From assembly GCA_947652115.1 (NCBI GenBank), contig OX393570.1, positions 11,068,337-11,132,336 of the forward strand: a DNA stretch of 64,000 nucleotides, read 5' to 3'. The first letter of the stretch is position 1; each line of letters begins with the position of its first letter. Under the pieces are notes generated by a model that made no database searches, was not told the origin of the DNA, and worked only from the letters and a program-made list of their open reading frames with translations. A program made the position numbers and the translations under genes. Positions 1 through 12,000 of this stretch are shown here, one piece after another. This DNA is from Blastomussa wellsi (taxonomy: Eukaryota; Cnidaria; Anthozoa; Scleractinia; Plerogyridae).

Positions 1-1934
1 GCTTTTGTGCTTGAATGAGTACAATGTGCATTTTAATTCAATTTAATTATTTAACAAATAAAGAAGCCTAAGCCATGTATTATACTGTCATAAAACACGA
101 CGGGCATTTGAGAACACGAGGGAAATGTAGAAAACACGAACCACAGGGATGTTTTCTATATTTCTCGAGTTCTCAAATCTCCTTGTTAGTATTTCTGGCA
201 CCACATTTCGTCTCCCTAGTCACCTGAACGTAGTTCATTAATAGATGTTTTAGCAGCCATAATAAAGGAAATAAAACGATAACTTTGATTGCCGTCGACA
301 TTTTTTTTTTTCAATTCGCAACGCAACATAAACTACATCCAGCGTACCAGGCTTCTAAAGTTTTTGCCCATGTTCTATTAAAAATAAAGCCCACTAAGAT
401 TCCATGGCAAGCATACAGGGCTATATTCTAAACTCTGATAAAACATGGGTTTTTGACCAATCAGAGCGCACGCATAGTCCTATCTATATTACAATAATAA
501 ATAAAACAATAGAAAAATGATTGTCAGACTTAAAATCACCTGCACATATCATCTGTGATGGACAGATTCAAGTACGAAAATTTGTGGCCTGACTGAGCGA
601 GAATTGCGCCCAATTCGGGCCATAATTCTATTTTTGTGGTGAGAACTGAGCAAGACAAAGCGAGACAACGATTTTGTCTCGCTTGTGCGACTGAACGAGA
701 CATTTGTCTGGTCTGTTTATCGCTGATAATGTGGTGTGAGTGAGCAAGAAAAATTTCGAACCAAGTTTATTTGCTTACCCCACGGTACCGAGACATTTGT
801 CAGGCTGCATTATCGATGAAATTCTGGCCACATTAAACGAGGAATTAAAAAAACACTGATGTAATCTTGTTAACAACTACGTAAATTCCGACCGTGATAT
901 TTGTCACGCCCTATTATCGACCATAATATAGCTCAACGGCATGACAAATTGCAACATCAACTTAGCATGTCAAGGCTTACAAGTTAAACTACTCAAAATG
1001 TGCACTACAGGTTTAATTACCCGAGTCTGTGTCCAAAATGTTCAAACATTGACGAAAAAGAAAATTAAAGATCTTACCTTCCCACGCTTTATCCGCAATC
1101 TGTATAAACCTTATGAAGCACAACATTATATTGCTTCCGTTGGTGAAGTTTTCGCTGGCCTAGTTTTGTTCTCACAGAAACAGGCAACCACGAGCACACT
1201 ACTGGGCACATACATGTACATGTATGTCCCAAAACAATCATGGTGGGCCCAAGATAGGCCCGCAAGACTAATCTTGACAGTGACCAGCGGATTGCATATC
1301 ACGTGTGCGTTTATAACAGGCCATACAGTTCAAACCAGAAGTTGAAAATTTTCTTCTTCCACCAAGAACAATCAGAATGCAAATAATGTGTCAATCACAG
1401 CAGTTTCACACGCGAGTGCCACGTTTACTATAAATTGATGGACAGCATTGAAAAAAAGCGGTTTAAAACTAAACAACAAAGAAATGAAATCCCCGCAAGT
1501 TTTGTATCAGATGACACCAAGCCTCAAATCTGTTCGCTTCAAAAGCGTAAAATTCTGAGCGAAAAACTGAAAAAGAAAACAAACGCGTGAGAAACTGGTT
1601 TCAAATTGAAGTTCATTTAAGATGAAACCAAAAATTGTATTCAAAAGCACCTTGCGATTCTGAATGCAAGAATTAAATTGATTCAAGTACCATGCCACAG
1701 CGAAAGTTTGCAGATTGTTCTAAAAATTCCATATAAATTTGGAGAAGTATTGTACATTGCCATTTTTTATTCAGAAGTCTTGAGAAGCCCGCAACGGCTA
1801 CAAATCAGTAGTTATTTCCAACATTTTAAAAAATAAAAAAGAAGCCAGCTCGGACAACTCCCCCACCAGAAGAATTAGTGTCCATGTTCTTCAAATGGGC
1901 TGATCCATCAGACACATCCCTGGGTTTCGCATGT
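1..1934. other. No gene recognised
   Basis: AT-rich non-coding sequence with a short poly-T run near 300-311. The longest open frame (941-1345, + strand, 134 codons) has no recognisable domain and an unremarkable composition, so I do not call it a gene. The last few codons before 1935 read in frame with the Penelope-like fragment that follows. Confidence 0.6.
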
Positions 1935-2405
1935 CTTCCCTACATTAGCGGCCTAACTGAACCCCTTACCAGATTACTTTGTAAAAATGGCATTTGTGTG
2001 GCAAGTTAACCAGCTAAAACCCTACAACAAGAATTCCCGTCACCCAAGTTTAGACAGCCATTGGATCTACAATGCAATGTTGACTACAAAATTCCGTGCT
2101 GTGACTGCTGTTGGAGTTACGTAGGAGAAACTGGCAGATGTTTTAAAACCCGAAGAATGGAACGTCAACAAAATCTTAAAAATTATACGAGAGGCTCGGA
2201 CATTGCCAACCATGCGTGGCAAAACAATCACTCAATTGATTTTGATGGCGCTACCGTGATTGACAAAGGCAATTACCGTGTTCGAAAAACACTTGAATCT
2301 TGGCATACTGCCAAAACTATTGGCGCAGACAATAATTCCAAACCGTTACCAAGACAATATTCTATTTTATTGTTATTTCATTTCATTTGCTTGTTCACTT
2401 TTTAG
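1935..2405 (+). pseudogene. Penelope-like element: end of RT and GIY-YIG endonuclease
   Basis: One reading frame carries the tail of a Penelope-type reverse transcriptase (a P-Y-I-S-G-L stretch at about 1938) followed by a GIY-YIG endonuclease. The endonuclease is marked by a Cys-rich start and the motif SYVGETGR (about 2115-2140), then an HAWQNNH segment and a KTLESWHTA segment. In PLEs the GIY-YIG domain nicks target DNA for target-primed reverse transcription. The frame has an in-frame TAA at 2007-2009, and the RT core (fingers and palm) is absent upstream, so this is a 5'-truncated dead copy. The downstream hammerhead-like stem at 2496-2530 fits a PLE 3' region. Family assignment rests on the GIY-YIG motif and its RT linkage. 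Confidence 0.85.
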
Positions 2406-2495
2406 CTTTTCACACTTTTATTGTATTCTTAGTTCCAGAATTTTTTCACACCCTCTCCTGTATATATTTCTTTTCAAGCACTTACTTTTTATATT

Positions 2496-2530
2496 TCGTT
2501 AAAGGCTATAGTAAAATAGCCGAAAGCTCA
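2496..2530 (+). ncRNA. Hammerhead-like remnant of a Penelope element
   Basis: A stem (GGCTAT paired with ATAGCC) is followed directly by CGAAAGCTC, resembling stem II plus the conserved GAAA of hammerhead ribozymes that PLEs are known to carry. The other half of the catalytic core (C-U-G-A-N-G-A) is not present in recognisable form, so this is probably inactive. It lies about 90 bp after the GIY-YIG frame. Confidence 0.35.
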
Positions 2531-2630
2531 ACTTTTTAACCAGAGAACGCTTTTTTACTTCTTAATATGTCATATCCTGGTTACAGTTCAATTTTCAATT
2601 TAAAGCCGCATTAAGTCAGTTTTCAAGTCC

Positions 2631-2850
2631 GAGAGAGAAGCTCTGGCTGTCAGGTGGGCTTCTGAAAAGTTTTATCTGTACCTCTATGGAATCAACTTCG
2701 AAATCTGCACTGATCACAAGCCTCTTCTCATTCTTCTCGGAGCAAAGTTAAAGCCCCCATAGAAAGGTGGCTCCTGTACCTGCAGAAGGTCCAGTACAAG
2801 TTGACACACATACGAGGCAAAGATAATGCTGCAGATGTCCTCAGCCCATC
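2631..2850 (+). pseudogene. Gypsy pol fragment: RNase H domain
   Basis: Translation shows a Ty3/Gypsy RNase H tail: a REALAV start, a CTDHKPL motif with the catalytic Asp, an ERWLLYLQ helix and an IRGKDNAADVLS end. The frame jumps by one base near 2756-2760, so it cannot be translated through. The integrase of a Gypsy element resumes at about 3975 on the same strand. I infer that both belong to one Gypsy copy interrupted by about 1.1 kb of other sequence, which includes a Penelope-type motif. Confidence 0.8.
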
Positions 2851-3833
2851 GCGCAGAATTGTGTGACACATCCGGGATATTTACTGGCGCAATGGCGCGA
2901 AATTTGAAAGACCGAGACGACAATTGGTATGACACAATAAAGAAAAATGGCCGCAATAGGCAAAGGTCCCTCTGCATTTTATTTTGTCACAGCTTAACTA
3001 TATAAAATATCAAAAGGGTTGCATAAGGCTTTTAAAGAAAAGATTTTCATAATAAAATAACAACCATTTTTGACTCGGTACCACCTCTTTAACCTTTATC
3101 AATTTTGTGTTCAACTTGGCCTACTTTGGGTGAATTTCAGTATGGGAAATAGCTGTATGACAACTTTGAGGCCGAATTTCTTCAAATGAAGATTTCACCA
3201 CGTTTGGGTTGCATATGGATATGTTTTCTTATAAAGTGTAAAGGGTTCATGCAACATATAAAGGGAATCTGATGTCTAGAAATAGTATAAAATCCAGCAT
3301 TTCTGGAACATACATTTTCTCTCTTTGATTCCCTGGCGCCTTAGGGCCTTTGGGAGTTGAACTGTTTCATTTTAAACCTCGCGCGTGCATACTAATGACT
3401 CTAAGCTCCGCCTTTATGAACAGTGGCAATGGCAATGTTTCGCGTGCTTAATATAATTAGAAATACGCAATGTGGAATCTATTTCTCCCAGCAGACATGA
3501 TGTAAACACTATTGCTTCACACGAATTTGGTTATAAAATCCTTTGCAAAGAGTGTCGCCCGCCTTCATTTAGAGCGCTATTGTTCACTTTATCACACCTT
3601 TCGATTCGCTTCACACATTGAACGGTTTGATTGACAGGCGTTGAAATCTCCTGAGAGAGTCGAGTTTCCCAAAGCTAAATTTGTCAACCAATCACAGCCG
3701 ACTCATCGTGGATATGCAAATTGCTATGCCGCCCGTTGTAAAATTATGCACTGCAAGTACATGTCACGAAAGACAATAGCATTCTGCGCGATGCGCCTTC
3801 CGGTCGGTGCGACCCAAGATCACGAAACACAAG
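2851..3833. other. Non-coding stretch inside a broken Gypsy copy
   Basis: No gene recognised. The short open frame at 3641-3850 on the + strand ends in the hammerhead-like motif and shows no protein domain. This stretch probably belongs to the Penelope-type insertion whose 3' repeat is at 3840-3965. Confidence 0.5.
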
Positions 3834-3866
3834 CTCCGACGAAGGGCTAACGCTCGAAACGTCAGC
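3834..3866 (+). ncRNA. Hammerhead-like ribozyme motif of a Penelope-like element
   Basis: The segment reads CCGACGA, then a small stem AGGGC/GCTC-type arm, then CGAAAC-GTC-AGC. It resembles the compact hammerhead motifs known from PLE terminal repeats (C-U-G-A-N-G-A ... G-A-A-A ... G-U-C). The U of the first core box is C here, so cleavage activity is doubtful. The same motif occurs inverted at 62941-62969, again in a PLE context. Confidence 0.5.
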
Positions 3867-3937
3867 ACTTGAATCTCTTTACGGTGGCCAATTGACATTA
3901 TCAACCCAGTTGATAAAACCAAATTATATTGTTATAC

Positions 3938-3965
<28 letters not shown>
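3840..3965 (+). repeat. 126-bp Penelope terminal repeat, copy 1
   Basis: Nearly identical (one difference seen) to the inverted copy at 62837-62962 at the other end of the window. It starts in the hammerhead-like motif. It probably represents the 3' or terminal-repeat end of one PLE family. Confidence 0.85.
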
Positions 3966-3974
<9 letters not shown>

Positions 3975-3982
<8 letters not shown>

Positions 3983-5355
3983 CTATACAGAAGAGTTTGC
4001 CTACAGTGTAGCAAGCGAAGCTGTACCAGACACCTTGGTGCCAAAGGAAGTTGAAACAGCCTCTGAAAAAGACCCAAGAACTAAGGCTTGTGTGCCATGA
4101 GAGATGTTTGGAGCCAGTTACAAGGCACAATTTACAAAGCAATCAGAGAAGAGTTGTGGATGATAGGGCAGTGGTGATGCGAGTAAGCCGTATCGTCATC
4201 CCAAAGAGCCTCCAAAAGCGGACCATAATGTTAGCTCATGAGGGGCACCGAGGTATGATCCGAACTAAAGCCAGGTTGCGAGAGAAAGTATAGTGGCCGC
4301 GAATGGACAAGCAAGTAGAGCAAGCGGTACGAACATGCCACCCCTGTCAGCTTGTCGGGCCTAGATCTAAACCAGAGCCAGTGAGACCGACCAGGCTACC
4401 AGAATACCGGTGGCAAGAAATCTTAATCGATCTTCTCGAGATAACAAGTGGAAATCATCTCCTAGTAGTCGTAGACTATTATTCCCGTTGGATTGAAGCT
4501 GTTCTTCTCAAGAATACAGACACGCAACATGCAATCAAGTCTATGGAGGCTATCTTCAGAACGCATGGCCTACCAGAGACTGTCCGTAGTGATTACGGAC
4601 CTCCTTTCGCATCCAAGGAATTTCAGGGATTCCTGGAATATCTAGGAATTGAACACAAACGAGGTGTGCCCTATTGGCCCCAAAGCAACGGAGAGGTTGA
4701 GCGTTGCAATGAGACCTAACTAAATATTGTGAGAATCGGCGAAGATTGGCGGAAAGCACTGAAGGACTTTCTGTTCCAGTACAGTGTTACTCCTCATACT
4801 GTTACTGGGATATCACCTGCAGAACTACTAATGGGGAGAAAACTGCGTGACAAGCTACCAAAAGTCCAAATCCCCATGGATCGAGCCACAGAATCGCAGT
4901 GGCAACTGCTCATAACAGAGAGGGACGCTCGAGCTAAACTTAGACAGAAGGAGTATGCAGACAGAACACGTGCTGCCAGATTAAGCGACATCGAAGAGGG
5001 TGATCAAGTGCTACTGAAACAGGCTCGAGAGAACAATCTGTCACCCAATTATGAGCCTGACCCATACAAGGTTGTTCACAAAGATGAAAATACTGTTATA
5101 CTAGAAGATGCCGATGGGAACAGTAAGATGCGGAACGTAGCCCACATGAAGAAATTCACTACACCTGAAACATCCCAAGAAGAAGATCTCGTGCAGCCAG
5201 CAGAACAACCCAAAGAGCCTGATCAGGTGGAACAAGCTCATCCGACGACAGCTGCAAACCAACCAGCAGTAGAAGTGCAAGAGTCTACACCAAACCCTTT
5301 ACTAGGCAATTCAGTTGCTTCGCGTCCTGCGCACTCTAGGCGACCACCCGCCTAG
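3975..5355 (+). pseudogene. Gypsy integrase, broken
   Basis: This is the integrase end of a Ty3/Gypsy polyprotein, which inserts the cDNA into chromosomal DNA. Seen in order: a linker (EEFAYSVASEAVP), a zinc-binding region (HEGHRGMIRTKARL then CHPCQLV), a catalytic core with D in IDLLE, D in RSDYGPPF and E in NGEVER (35 residues apart), and a C-terminal domain ending in a charged, proline-rich tail. Breaks: a frame change near 4050-4080, an in-frame TAG at 4291-4293 and a TAA at 4717-4719. It is followed by a polypurine tract and an LTR at 5480, as expected for the 3' end of an element. Confidence 0.9.
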
Positions 5356-5479
5356 GTTCAAGAAATTGCTTAGTTTTAGAATGTGCAAGAGACATTGAAA
5401 GACAGACTGTAGTTTATTCTAAAGACTTTTGTTAGGTTCATAATGTTGATGAACTTCTTTTCTTAACTAAGGGGGGGAT

Positions 5480-5637
5480 GTAGTGTATCGACTGTGACCG
5501 GAAGTCACTGCTTAGTCACGTGAAAGGAATTATGGGATAAATAGTGCAAGCATGTGGTTAGAATGGAAGATGAAGTAGCAGTAAAACCATGTTGTGTGAC
5601 CGTACTAGTATATCTCTATTTGGGCCGAAACTACCAC
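5480..5637 (+). repeat. 3' LTR of the broken Gypsy copy
   Basis: A polypurine tract (5469-5478) is followed by TGTAGTGTA at 5480, the typical PPT/LTR junction after the integrase frame. The end near 5637 (CTACCACA) is a guess. No 5' LTR partner is visible in the window, so the element is 5'-truncated. Confidence 0.6.
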
Positions 5638-7049
5638 ATGTTTGTGTTCGTGTCTTTTTTTTTTTTCACCACAGAAAAAACAAAGGGCAGGCGAGAATTC
5701 AGATATTACACAAAAGCAATGTGGTGAGGAAGCCCAAAAAGAAACCTAAAAAAGGCTTATAAATAGTGGGCTCCCTCACAGTACAACAGAATAAGTTTAC
5801 AAGGGCAGGGTCGAATGTATACAAATTAATTACATGGCAATTGAGAAGAGGTTCAAATTAATTTCCATTGCTATCGATGCGAAAAAAAAAACTTGCATGC
5901 GGAAGTATCTGAAACAGCACAAGATGTAAGAAGAAGCTTGACGAAAAAACATTTTTCGTCAGCATGATCGTCTTGCAAACTTTCGTCGCCATAAATATTG
6001 TTGTCGCGGTCGCTTCAAGAATGAAGGACATGGGCTTGCGACGGTGAGCTCACATAGTCATCAATGTCACTATTGATTCTTTGTAAGGAATGACAGCAGT
6101 CACGCAAGTCACGCATAAGAAAGAATACTGACGAAGAGGGATTTAATAAGATTGCTGGTTTTTCGTCCAGCTGGCGTTAAGACAACTCTTTTCCTAAAGT
6201 TTGGAACTAAAATGTTTTCACTGGTTTCGCTAGAGAGTAGGCACATGCACGCTCTGAATTTGAACAGTTACTAGTACTTTACGTACCATTAGAAAAGAGA
6301 TGGGGGTGACTGAGAAAACATCGTGCAACTGATGTCTTGAAGTGAACAATATTTCACCGTAATTTGTAACGGCTTGATTCAAGTGATCACGAGAACTGCT
6401 TCATAAAACTCCGAATATGATATGATGTAAGCCAAATGAATAAAGTTCACTTACCTTGTGGTTTTTAGAGTGATCTTTTGCTAACGCTTAGCGCCTAACG
6501 TTATTCATTTGGCTTGCATTATATCAAGTTTTCGGGTACAAAAGTGCAAAATGTTGTAGGGATGCGATGTCCACTCGTGCGAACAACACCTGATTTTGTC
6601 GCTGCTTCATATTGCTACGATATGTCCCTGTGCCATGTCCCCCTGTGCGTGGGCACCCTTAACTTATAATACGGACACTTTTCTACTTCTTCTTGTTCTC
6701 AATGGGATCGGTATTTAATTTCCCTGTAACATTAGTAAACAGTTGAATTTATCACTGAAAGCCATATCTGACCATATTTGATACATCACAAATACTGAGA
6801 GTGGAAGCTCATGCAACCTGTGGGGAGTGTCAAGATTAAGATTGTTGCAGTAGAAAATTGTACCCGTAAACGAATTAACCCCGTAAACGAAAACCCTGCA
6901 CTGAAATTGGACGAGACAAAAATCATAAAACGTCCCCCTCCCACCCCTCTATTACAGCCGGGGTATGGGCTTCCAGGCACCCAGGATACTCACCTCGGTA
7001 TTTGAATCTCTTTAGAGTTTTTATGCATAACCTTTATCGTGATACTCAC
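5638..7049. other. Non-coding stretch with small hairpins
   Basis: No gene seen. It contains a perfect hairpin at 5939-5961 (TGACGAAAAA, 3-nt loop, TTTTTCGTCA), a 26-bp imperfect inverted repeat at 6418-6443 and 6500-6526, and at 6541-6655 a half copy of the MITE family found whole at 37890-38230. Confidence 0.6.
6541..6655. repeat. Half copy of the 37.9-kb MITE family
   Basis: It matches the right half of the palindromic MITE at 37890-38230. Shared blocks include GCGATGTCC, TTTTGTCGCTGCT and ATGTCC. The left half and its terminal inverted repeat are missing. Confidence 0.6.
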
Positions 7050-7497
7050 CATTAACAACCAACTGAACAGTGTCAATAATCTTTTTAGCAACAAGACTTG
7101 GTGGTTCTACGTGACAGCCAAACAGTCTGTTATCTTCAATCTTGATAGAGCTCAGTGTAAAGATAACCTGGCCAGGAGATGTATGTCCATCCCAGCTGCC
7201 ACTCACACGTCCTGAATACAAGGAAGGTCCTGATAATGTGACTTTTCCATCACTTTCCTTTACAGACACCAGGACATTAGAAGGAAGTACTTGACCTTGA
7301 TCAACTGGAGACATCAATCCCCACTTTATGAACCGAAACCTACCACTGAATCTCCAGGTAAAGTTCACTGATGAGCCAGGGAATGTCTTCACACTTTTTC
7401 CAGCATAGCGTGTGGTAAAATTAACATTACTTGCTGTCGGAAAAGTAAAGGATGGTTTCAGAGTGTGGATAAGCTCAAGCAAATCACGAGAACAAGG
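7050..7497 (-). CDS. Exon coding an Ig-like domain (host gene, partial)
   Basis: A 448-bp exon on the - strand bounded by a TTTTCAG acceptor (exon starts at 7497) and a G|GTGAGT donor (exon ends at 7050, phase 1). A TAG lies in frame just upstream of the acceptor, supporting the exon border. The translation looks like an extracellular V-type Ig fold: FPGSSVNFTWRFSG with the core Trp, a KWGL strand, GRVSGSWDG, then FTLSSIKIEDNRLFGCHVEPP and an end DTVQLVVNG. Only the second of the two usual Ig cysteines is obvious. Such domains are common in cnidarian receptor-like and adhesion proteins; which gene this belongs to is not shown. Downstream exons would lie to the left of 7050 and none were recognised. 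Confidence 0.75.
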
Positions 7498-8055
7498 CTG
7501 AAAACCTGGAGACGCTTCCTATGATAAACTAGTCACCTTTCCTACTTCAGCTTTTGTTTGGAGTGAAGCTGGGTACAAACAATAGGCCTTATCACGGTTT
7601 TCGAGACGATCTTTACGAGTAGGTAAAGCGATGAGAAATAATAGTGTCTCCATTACCATACAAACAGTTACACTGTAATTTCTCGGTGCTTAGCCGACCC
7701 GTCAAGATGACATCGAAAACAGTGCATTTGTGGTAAGGCCTATTAACGAATCGAACACATCAGTTCGAATCCAAGTTAATCTATATGACACATTTTACAG
7801 AGAGCTTACAGTACAGACAATACACAGCTCCTTACATTTAGCACTCTTAGTTTGAGGGGGAATCCAGCGAACTTTCTTTTAACGGATAACTTGCAGAAAA
7901 ATGCCAATTAACTTTTTATTCAGCGCACAACGTACTGGACAGTGAAACATTACTGGGGGAATTGTTTATCTAAAAGCCGGCAAACGTTTGTTTGTCCTTT
8001 TGATGAAGTGGTCAGCAGTGCATTTTTCGTTATGTGCGGCACTTAAATTAAATAC
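7498..8055. other. Non-coding, no gene seen
   Basis: Upstream intron or intergenic DNA of the Ig-domain locus. No further exon was recognised. Confidence 0.5.
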
Positions 8056-8111
8056 ATTGTGTCTAGATACCCGGCAGCCGGGAAGTGTTTTGAAAATACT
8101 ACATACCCGGC

Positions 8112-8281
8112 TGTTGTGTCCCGAACTAGTCGGTGATGGAAAGGATTCAGCAGGATTTAACCAAACAACAACGATGACTTTTATTCGGCCATGATGGCTT
8201 GTGCTCGACTATCCATCCGAGAAGGTCTGGGTCCTAATGTATTACAACACTGAGAGGGGATCTGGGTCTAAATACACTACA
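8112..8281 (-). repeat. Gypsy 3' LTR
   Basis: TGTTGTGTCC ... ACACTACA on the + strand. It matches 24022-24196. Target duplication CCGGC abuts it at 8107-8111. On the - strand it is preceded by the polypurine tract AAAAAGGGGAGGGA (about 8282-8296). Confidence 0.95.
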
Positions 8282-8497
8282 TCCCTCCCCTTTTTAGACA
8301 AAAACAAACAGCACTATAGTAAACATAGTGTCAATAGAACATTAAAGGTAACAAACAATCTAATCCTGCGAAAACTTAGTGTTCAACAGTGTTCCTGACA
8401 TAATCGGTCTCAATAAACAAAAATAAACAGTCTCAATCAGTAAGAACTTAGTGTTCAACAGTGTCCCTGACATTATCAGTCACAGTGTCTTTCAGAG

Positions 8498-8792
8498 TCA
8501 GGTATAGTAATCCTTGAGGTAACTTGGTGCCAAACTTTGTCTCTGTGACCTCCTGGGTGGAGCCTCGGGTTTGGCGGCTGCATGTTCATCAGGTGGAGTT
8601 TTGGTCTCGGCCATATTTGGTTCCTGCAACACACTCTGCTGTTGAACTGGTTCCTCCTGCGTCTGACTTGTTTCTGTCAGTGTTTCCTTCTGCCGGTTTG
8701 GAGTCCCATTGTTCTGCAGCAATTTCTTAACATGCGCAGTGTTGCGGGAGTATTGGGCTCCTTCTTGGGATTGCACAATCAAGCTGTTCCCG
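8498..8792 (-). pseudogene. pol: End of Gypsy pol, duplicated copy (unit 1)
   Basis: The 94-codon frame ending at 8498 is the C-terminal tail of the Gypsy integrase: a QYSRNTAHVKK block, a Gln/Thr/Pro-rich linker and a basic RRSQRQSLAPSYLKDYY end. It is cut off from the rest of pol by the BEL LTR at 8793. It is identical in protein to 13857-14141, as expected from the tandem duplication. Confidence 0.85.
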
Positions 8793-9022
8793 TGTCGCGG
8801 GGCGACAATAAATTTTCACGGCTGGTTCGGTTTTAACTCTTTCAATGTTCTCGACACATCTTCACATCAGCTGTTCACATCATCACACGCTTCGATCTCT
8901 GAACTCTACACGCACGTGGCCCATAGCAACTAGGGCAATGACGTCACTAACTTAGCAACGTAAAAGTAACGCAAAGTAAAGTAAGAATAACGCAATGTTA
9001 AGTTGGGGAAGCGGGAGACACA
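8793..9022 (-). repeat. BEL 3' LTR (duplicated copy)
   Basis: A 230-bp LTR, TGTCGCGGGG ... GAGACACA, matching 14152-14381 and 20036-20265. It is followed by a purine-rich tract on the - strand (GGGGGCGGGGA, about 9023-9036). Confidence 0.95.
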
Positions 9023-9073
9023 TCCCCGCCCCCAGTCGATACAATGTACATGTTGAGACGACTAAATACTGTT

Positions 9074-12000
9074 CTAGTCTTCCGCTTCCTCGAGTAGACA
9101 AATCTTGGTAATTGGTCGTTTGTACTCTCCGCTCGGAGTAAGTACTGTCACAGCTCTCACTAATTTGTCTCGTCCAGGGTGGACATCAGTAATTCGGCCC
9201 AAAGGCCATATTCCTCGAGGCTGATTGGGTTCGGCTAACAGAACCACGTCTCCTTTCTTTAGGTTCAGCTTCTTCTCTTTCCACTTTTTCCTTTCTGTCA
9301 GGCTAGGAAGGTACTCTTTGGTAAATCGCCTCCAGAAGAAGTTGGCCAGTGCCTGGGACTGCCGCCAGAGCTTTGTTGAATACAATTCTCTATCACTAAC
9401 ATCAGCATCTTCATAACTCGGGTTTGCTCGCATCAACAAGAAATGATTCGGAGTTAGCGCTTCGATGTCTCCAACATCATTGGACACATGAGTGATTGGC
9501 CGACTGTTTAGTATCCCTTCTGCTTCAACTAGGGCAGTTCTCAGTACTTCTTTGGAAACCACTCTATCTGCCAGTATTGCCTTTAGTGTCTTCTTCGTAC
9601 ACTGTACCAGTCTCTCCCACGCACCTCCAAAGTGCGGAGCGCTCGGTGGCTGAAATTTCCACTCAATCTCTTTGGGCGCGCAGAAGTTTTGTACCTTCTC
9701 TTCATCCAGTAGCTTTATACACCTCCGCAACTCATTATCGGCGCCAACAAAGTTCGAACCGTTATCGCTGTAGATAGTCTGCGGCCGTCCGCGTCGTGCC
9801 ATGAATCTCTTCAACGCCATGATGAAGTGATCTGTTGTGAGATCATCAGCCAATTCTAGGTGACACGCTCTTGTACTCATGCAAGTAAACAAACAACCGT
9901 ACACTTTAACTTCACTGCGCCTTTCTTTCACCAACATAGGTCCAAAATAGTCAACTCCAGTGTTTTTAAACACCATTCCTGGTTCAAGTCTACACTCTGG
10001 TAGATCTCCCATGCGTTGCTCTTGAGGTTTTACTGTCTGACGATGACAGTAGTTACACTTGAACTTTACATTCCGCACCGCTTGACGACAATGGATGATC
10101 CAATACTCTTGCCTTATTTGATTTAGCAAGTGTTCAGTTGGTGGGTGGTGGTAGACACGATGCATTTCCTCTATGATCAGTTGCGCAAGGGCATGATGTG
10201 AATCAATTATCTTGGGATGCCGTGTCTTGTATGGCAGGCAGTGAGCTCTCTGTAGGCTTCCACCGACGACTAGGAAGCCATCTTCCATTCTTGGATCAAG
10301 ACACTTGATTCGGCTCTTCTTATGGATTTCTTTGCCCATCTCCAGACACTGTATCTCTTCGCCAAATGACTCAACTTGCGCTCTCTTTACTAAGTAATTC
10401 TGAGCAGCTCTGAGCTCAATGGATGTGAGTGGTCCCATTAGATGGTCTTCCTTCTTGGTTCGCACATTGCTTACAAATCGCATCACATAAGCCATTACTC
10501 TTCTATACTTTGCCAGTGATGAATACTTCTTCCACCCCAATAGAGCTGTGTTTTCCTGGGATGTTCCAGCCCATCTTCTTCTCTTCTCATTTGCATCATT
10601 TTCCTCGGAGGGTACTTCGGTTTTATTCTCAGGCCACTGCTCTTGAAGCTCGTACAAGAACTCAGGTCCATCACTGTAGCGATAGCCTGTGCTCAGTTGG
10701 GTAGGGTGTAGTCCCCGCGTGATATCATCAGCAGAATTGAATTGTGTTGGCACATATCTCCAGCTCACTGTACCCGCCCCCAATGTGGCCTCCAGGTTGC
10801 TCATGATCGTGTGAATCTCGGATACCCGGTTGCCGACGAAAGCTTTGTAAGTTGAGCTCGTCTGATGAATCCAATGCAGGGCTGTGGTGGAGTCACTCCA
10901 GAAGGTTATCTTCTCTATCTTCGTCATCATCTCTGCTACTAGTGTGTCAGCCAAACGTGCTGCTACAAGAGCTCCCATGAGCTCAAGCCTGCAGATGGAC
11001 TGTGCCTTCAGAGGTGCAACTCGACCTTTTCCAGCGACAAGTCTACACTCCACCGTATCATCCTCGAACTCTCTCCTTAGGTATGCACATGTTCCATACG
11101 CCTCTTGGCTAGCATCACAGAACACATGTAGCGTGGTCTCTCGGATAGGTTTGTCTTGTCCGACGAGTGCTCTTGGGACTTTCACTTCATCAAGTTCCCC
11201 CGCTTCCTTGTGCCATTCGCGCCACTCTCGAAGATCGGCCTCTCTCAACTCGTCATCCCATCCGTACTTCATACGGTTCAGATTCTGTAGGATTACTTTA
11301 CTTCTGATTGAGAAAGGGAGAAGAAGTCCTCGCGGGTCCCAAACTGAGAATGCTTGGCTCAAGATCTTTCTTTTCGTGGTACCTGGGTCAGCTTTGAGTC
11401 CAGTAAATTTCAGCATATCTTCCTGAGCATCCCACGTGATGCCCAAAGCTCTATCTGTTGGCAGCTTATCTTCACTCAACTCTAGGAATCGCGGAGATCT
11501 GTCTTGTTCGGGAATGGTTGCTAAGACTTCTGGGTCATTGGTCAACCATTTGTGAAGGCGGAAACCTCCACGCCGTAGTAACTCTGTCATCTGTTTCCGC
11601 ATTTCAATGGCTTCCTCTCGAGAATCAGTAGATGGCAGGCCATCATCCATGTAAAAGTGTTGGTAGACTGCTCTGACACCTAAGGGCAAGTCCTTCCCAT
11701 TCTCATCTGCGTTGCGTCTCATAGTGTAGTTAGCCCTGGATGGCGCAGAGACTTCCCCAAACACCGTTCTCTCAAACTGATACACATTAGGTTCTTCTTC
11801 TGGCGACTCTCTCCACAAGAATCTCATCGCTGGCTTATCATTATCAGGTAGACGAAGCATATGGTACATCTCTTTCACATCTGCAGCCATTGCAATTTTT
11901 CCTTCGCAGAACCTGATGAAAACTCCGAACAGGGAGGACAGAAGATCTGGTCCGGTGTAGATTTTGTCATTCAGACTTTGTCCCATGAATTTTGCTGAAG

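Noticed and set aside
941..1345. 134-codon open frame on the + strand
   Set aside because: No domain, no splice or promoter context, and frames of this length arise by chance in this DNA.
10453..10487. Short intron in BEL pol (35 bp present in unit 1, absent in unit 2, GT at its start on the - strand)
   Set aside because: Too short for an intron, lacks a clean AG end, and its loss shifts the frame; a deletion is simpler.
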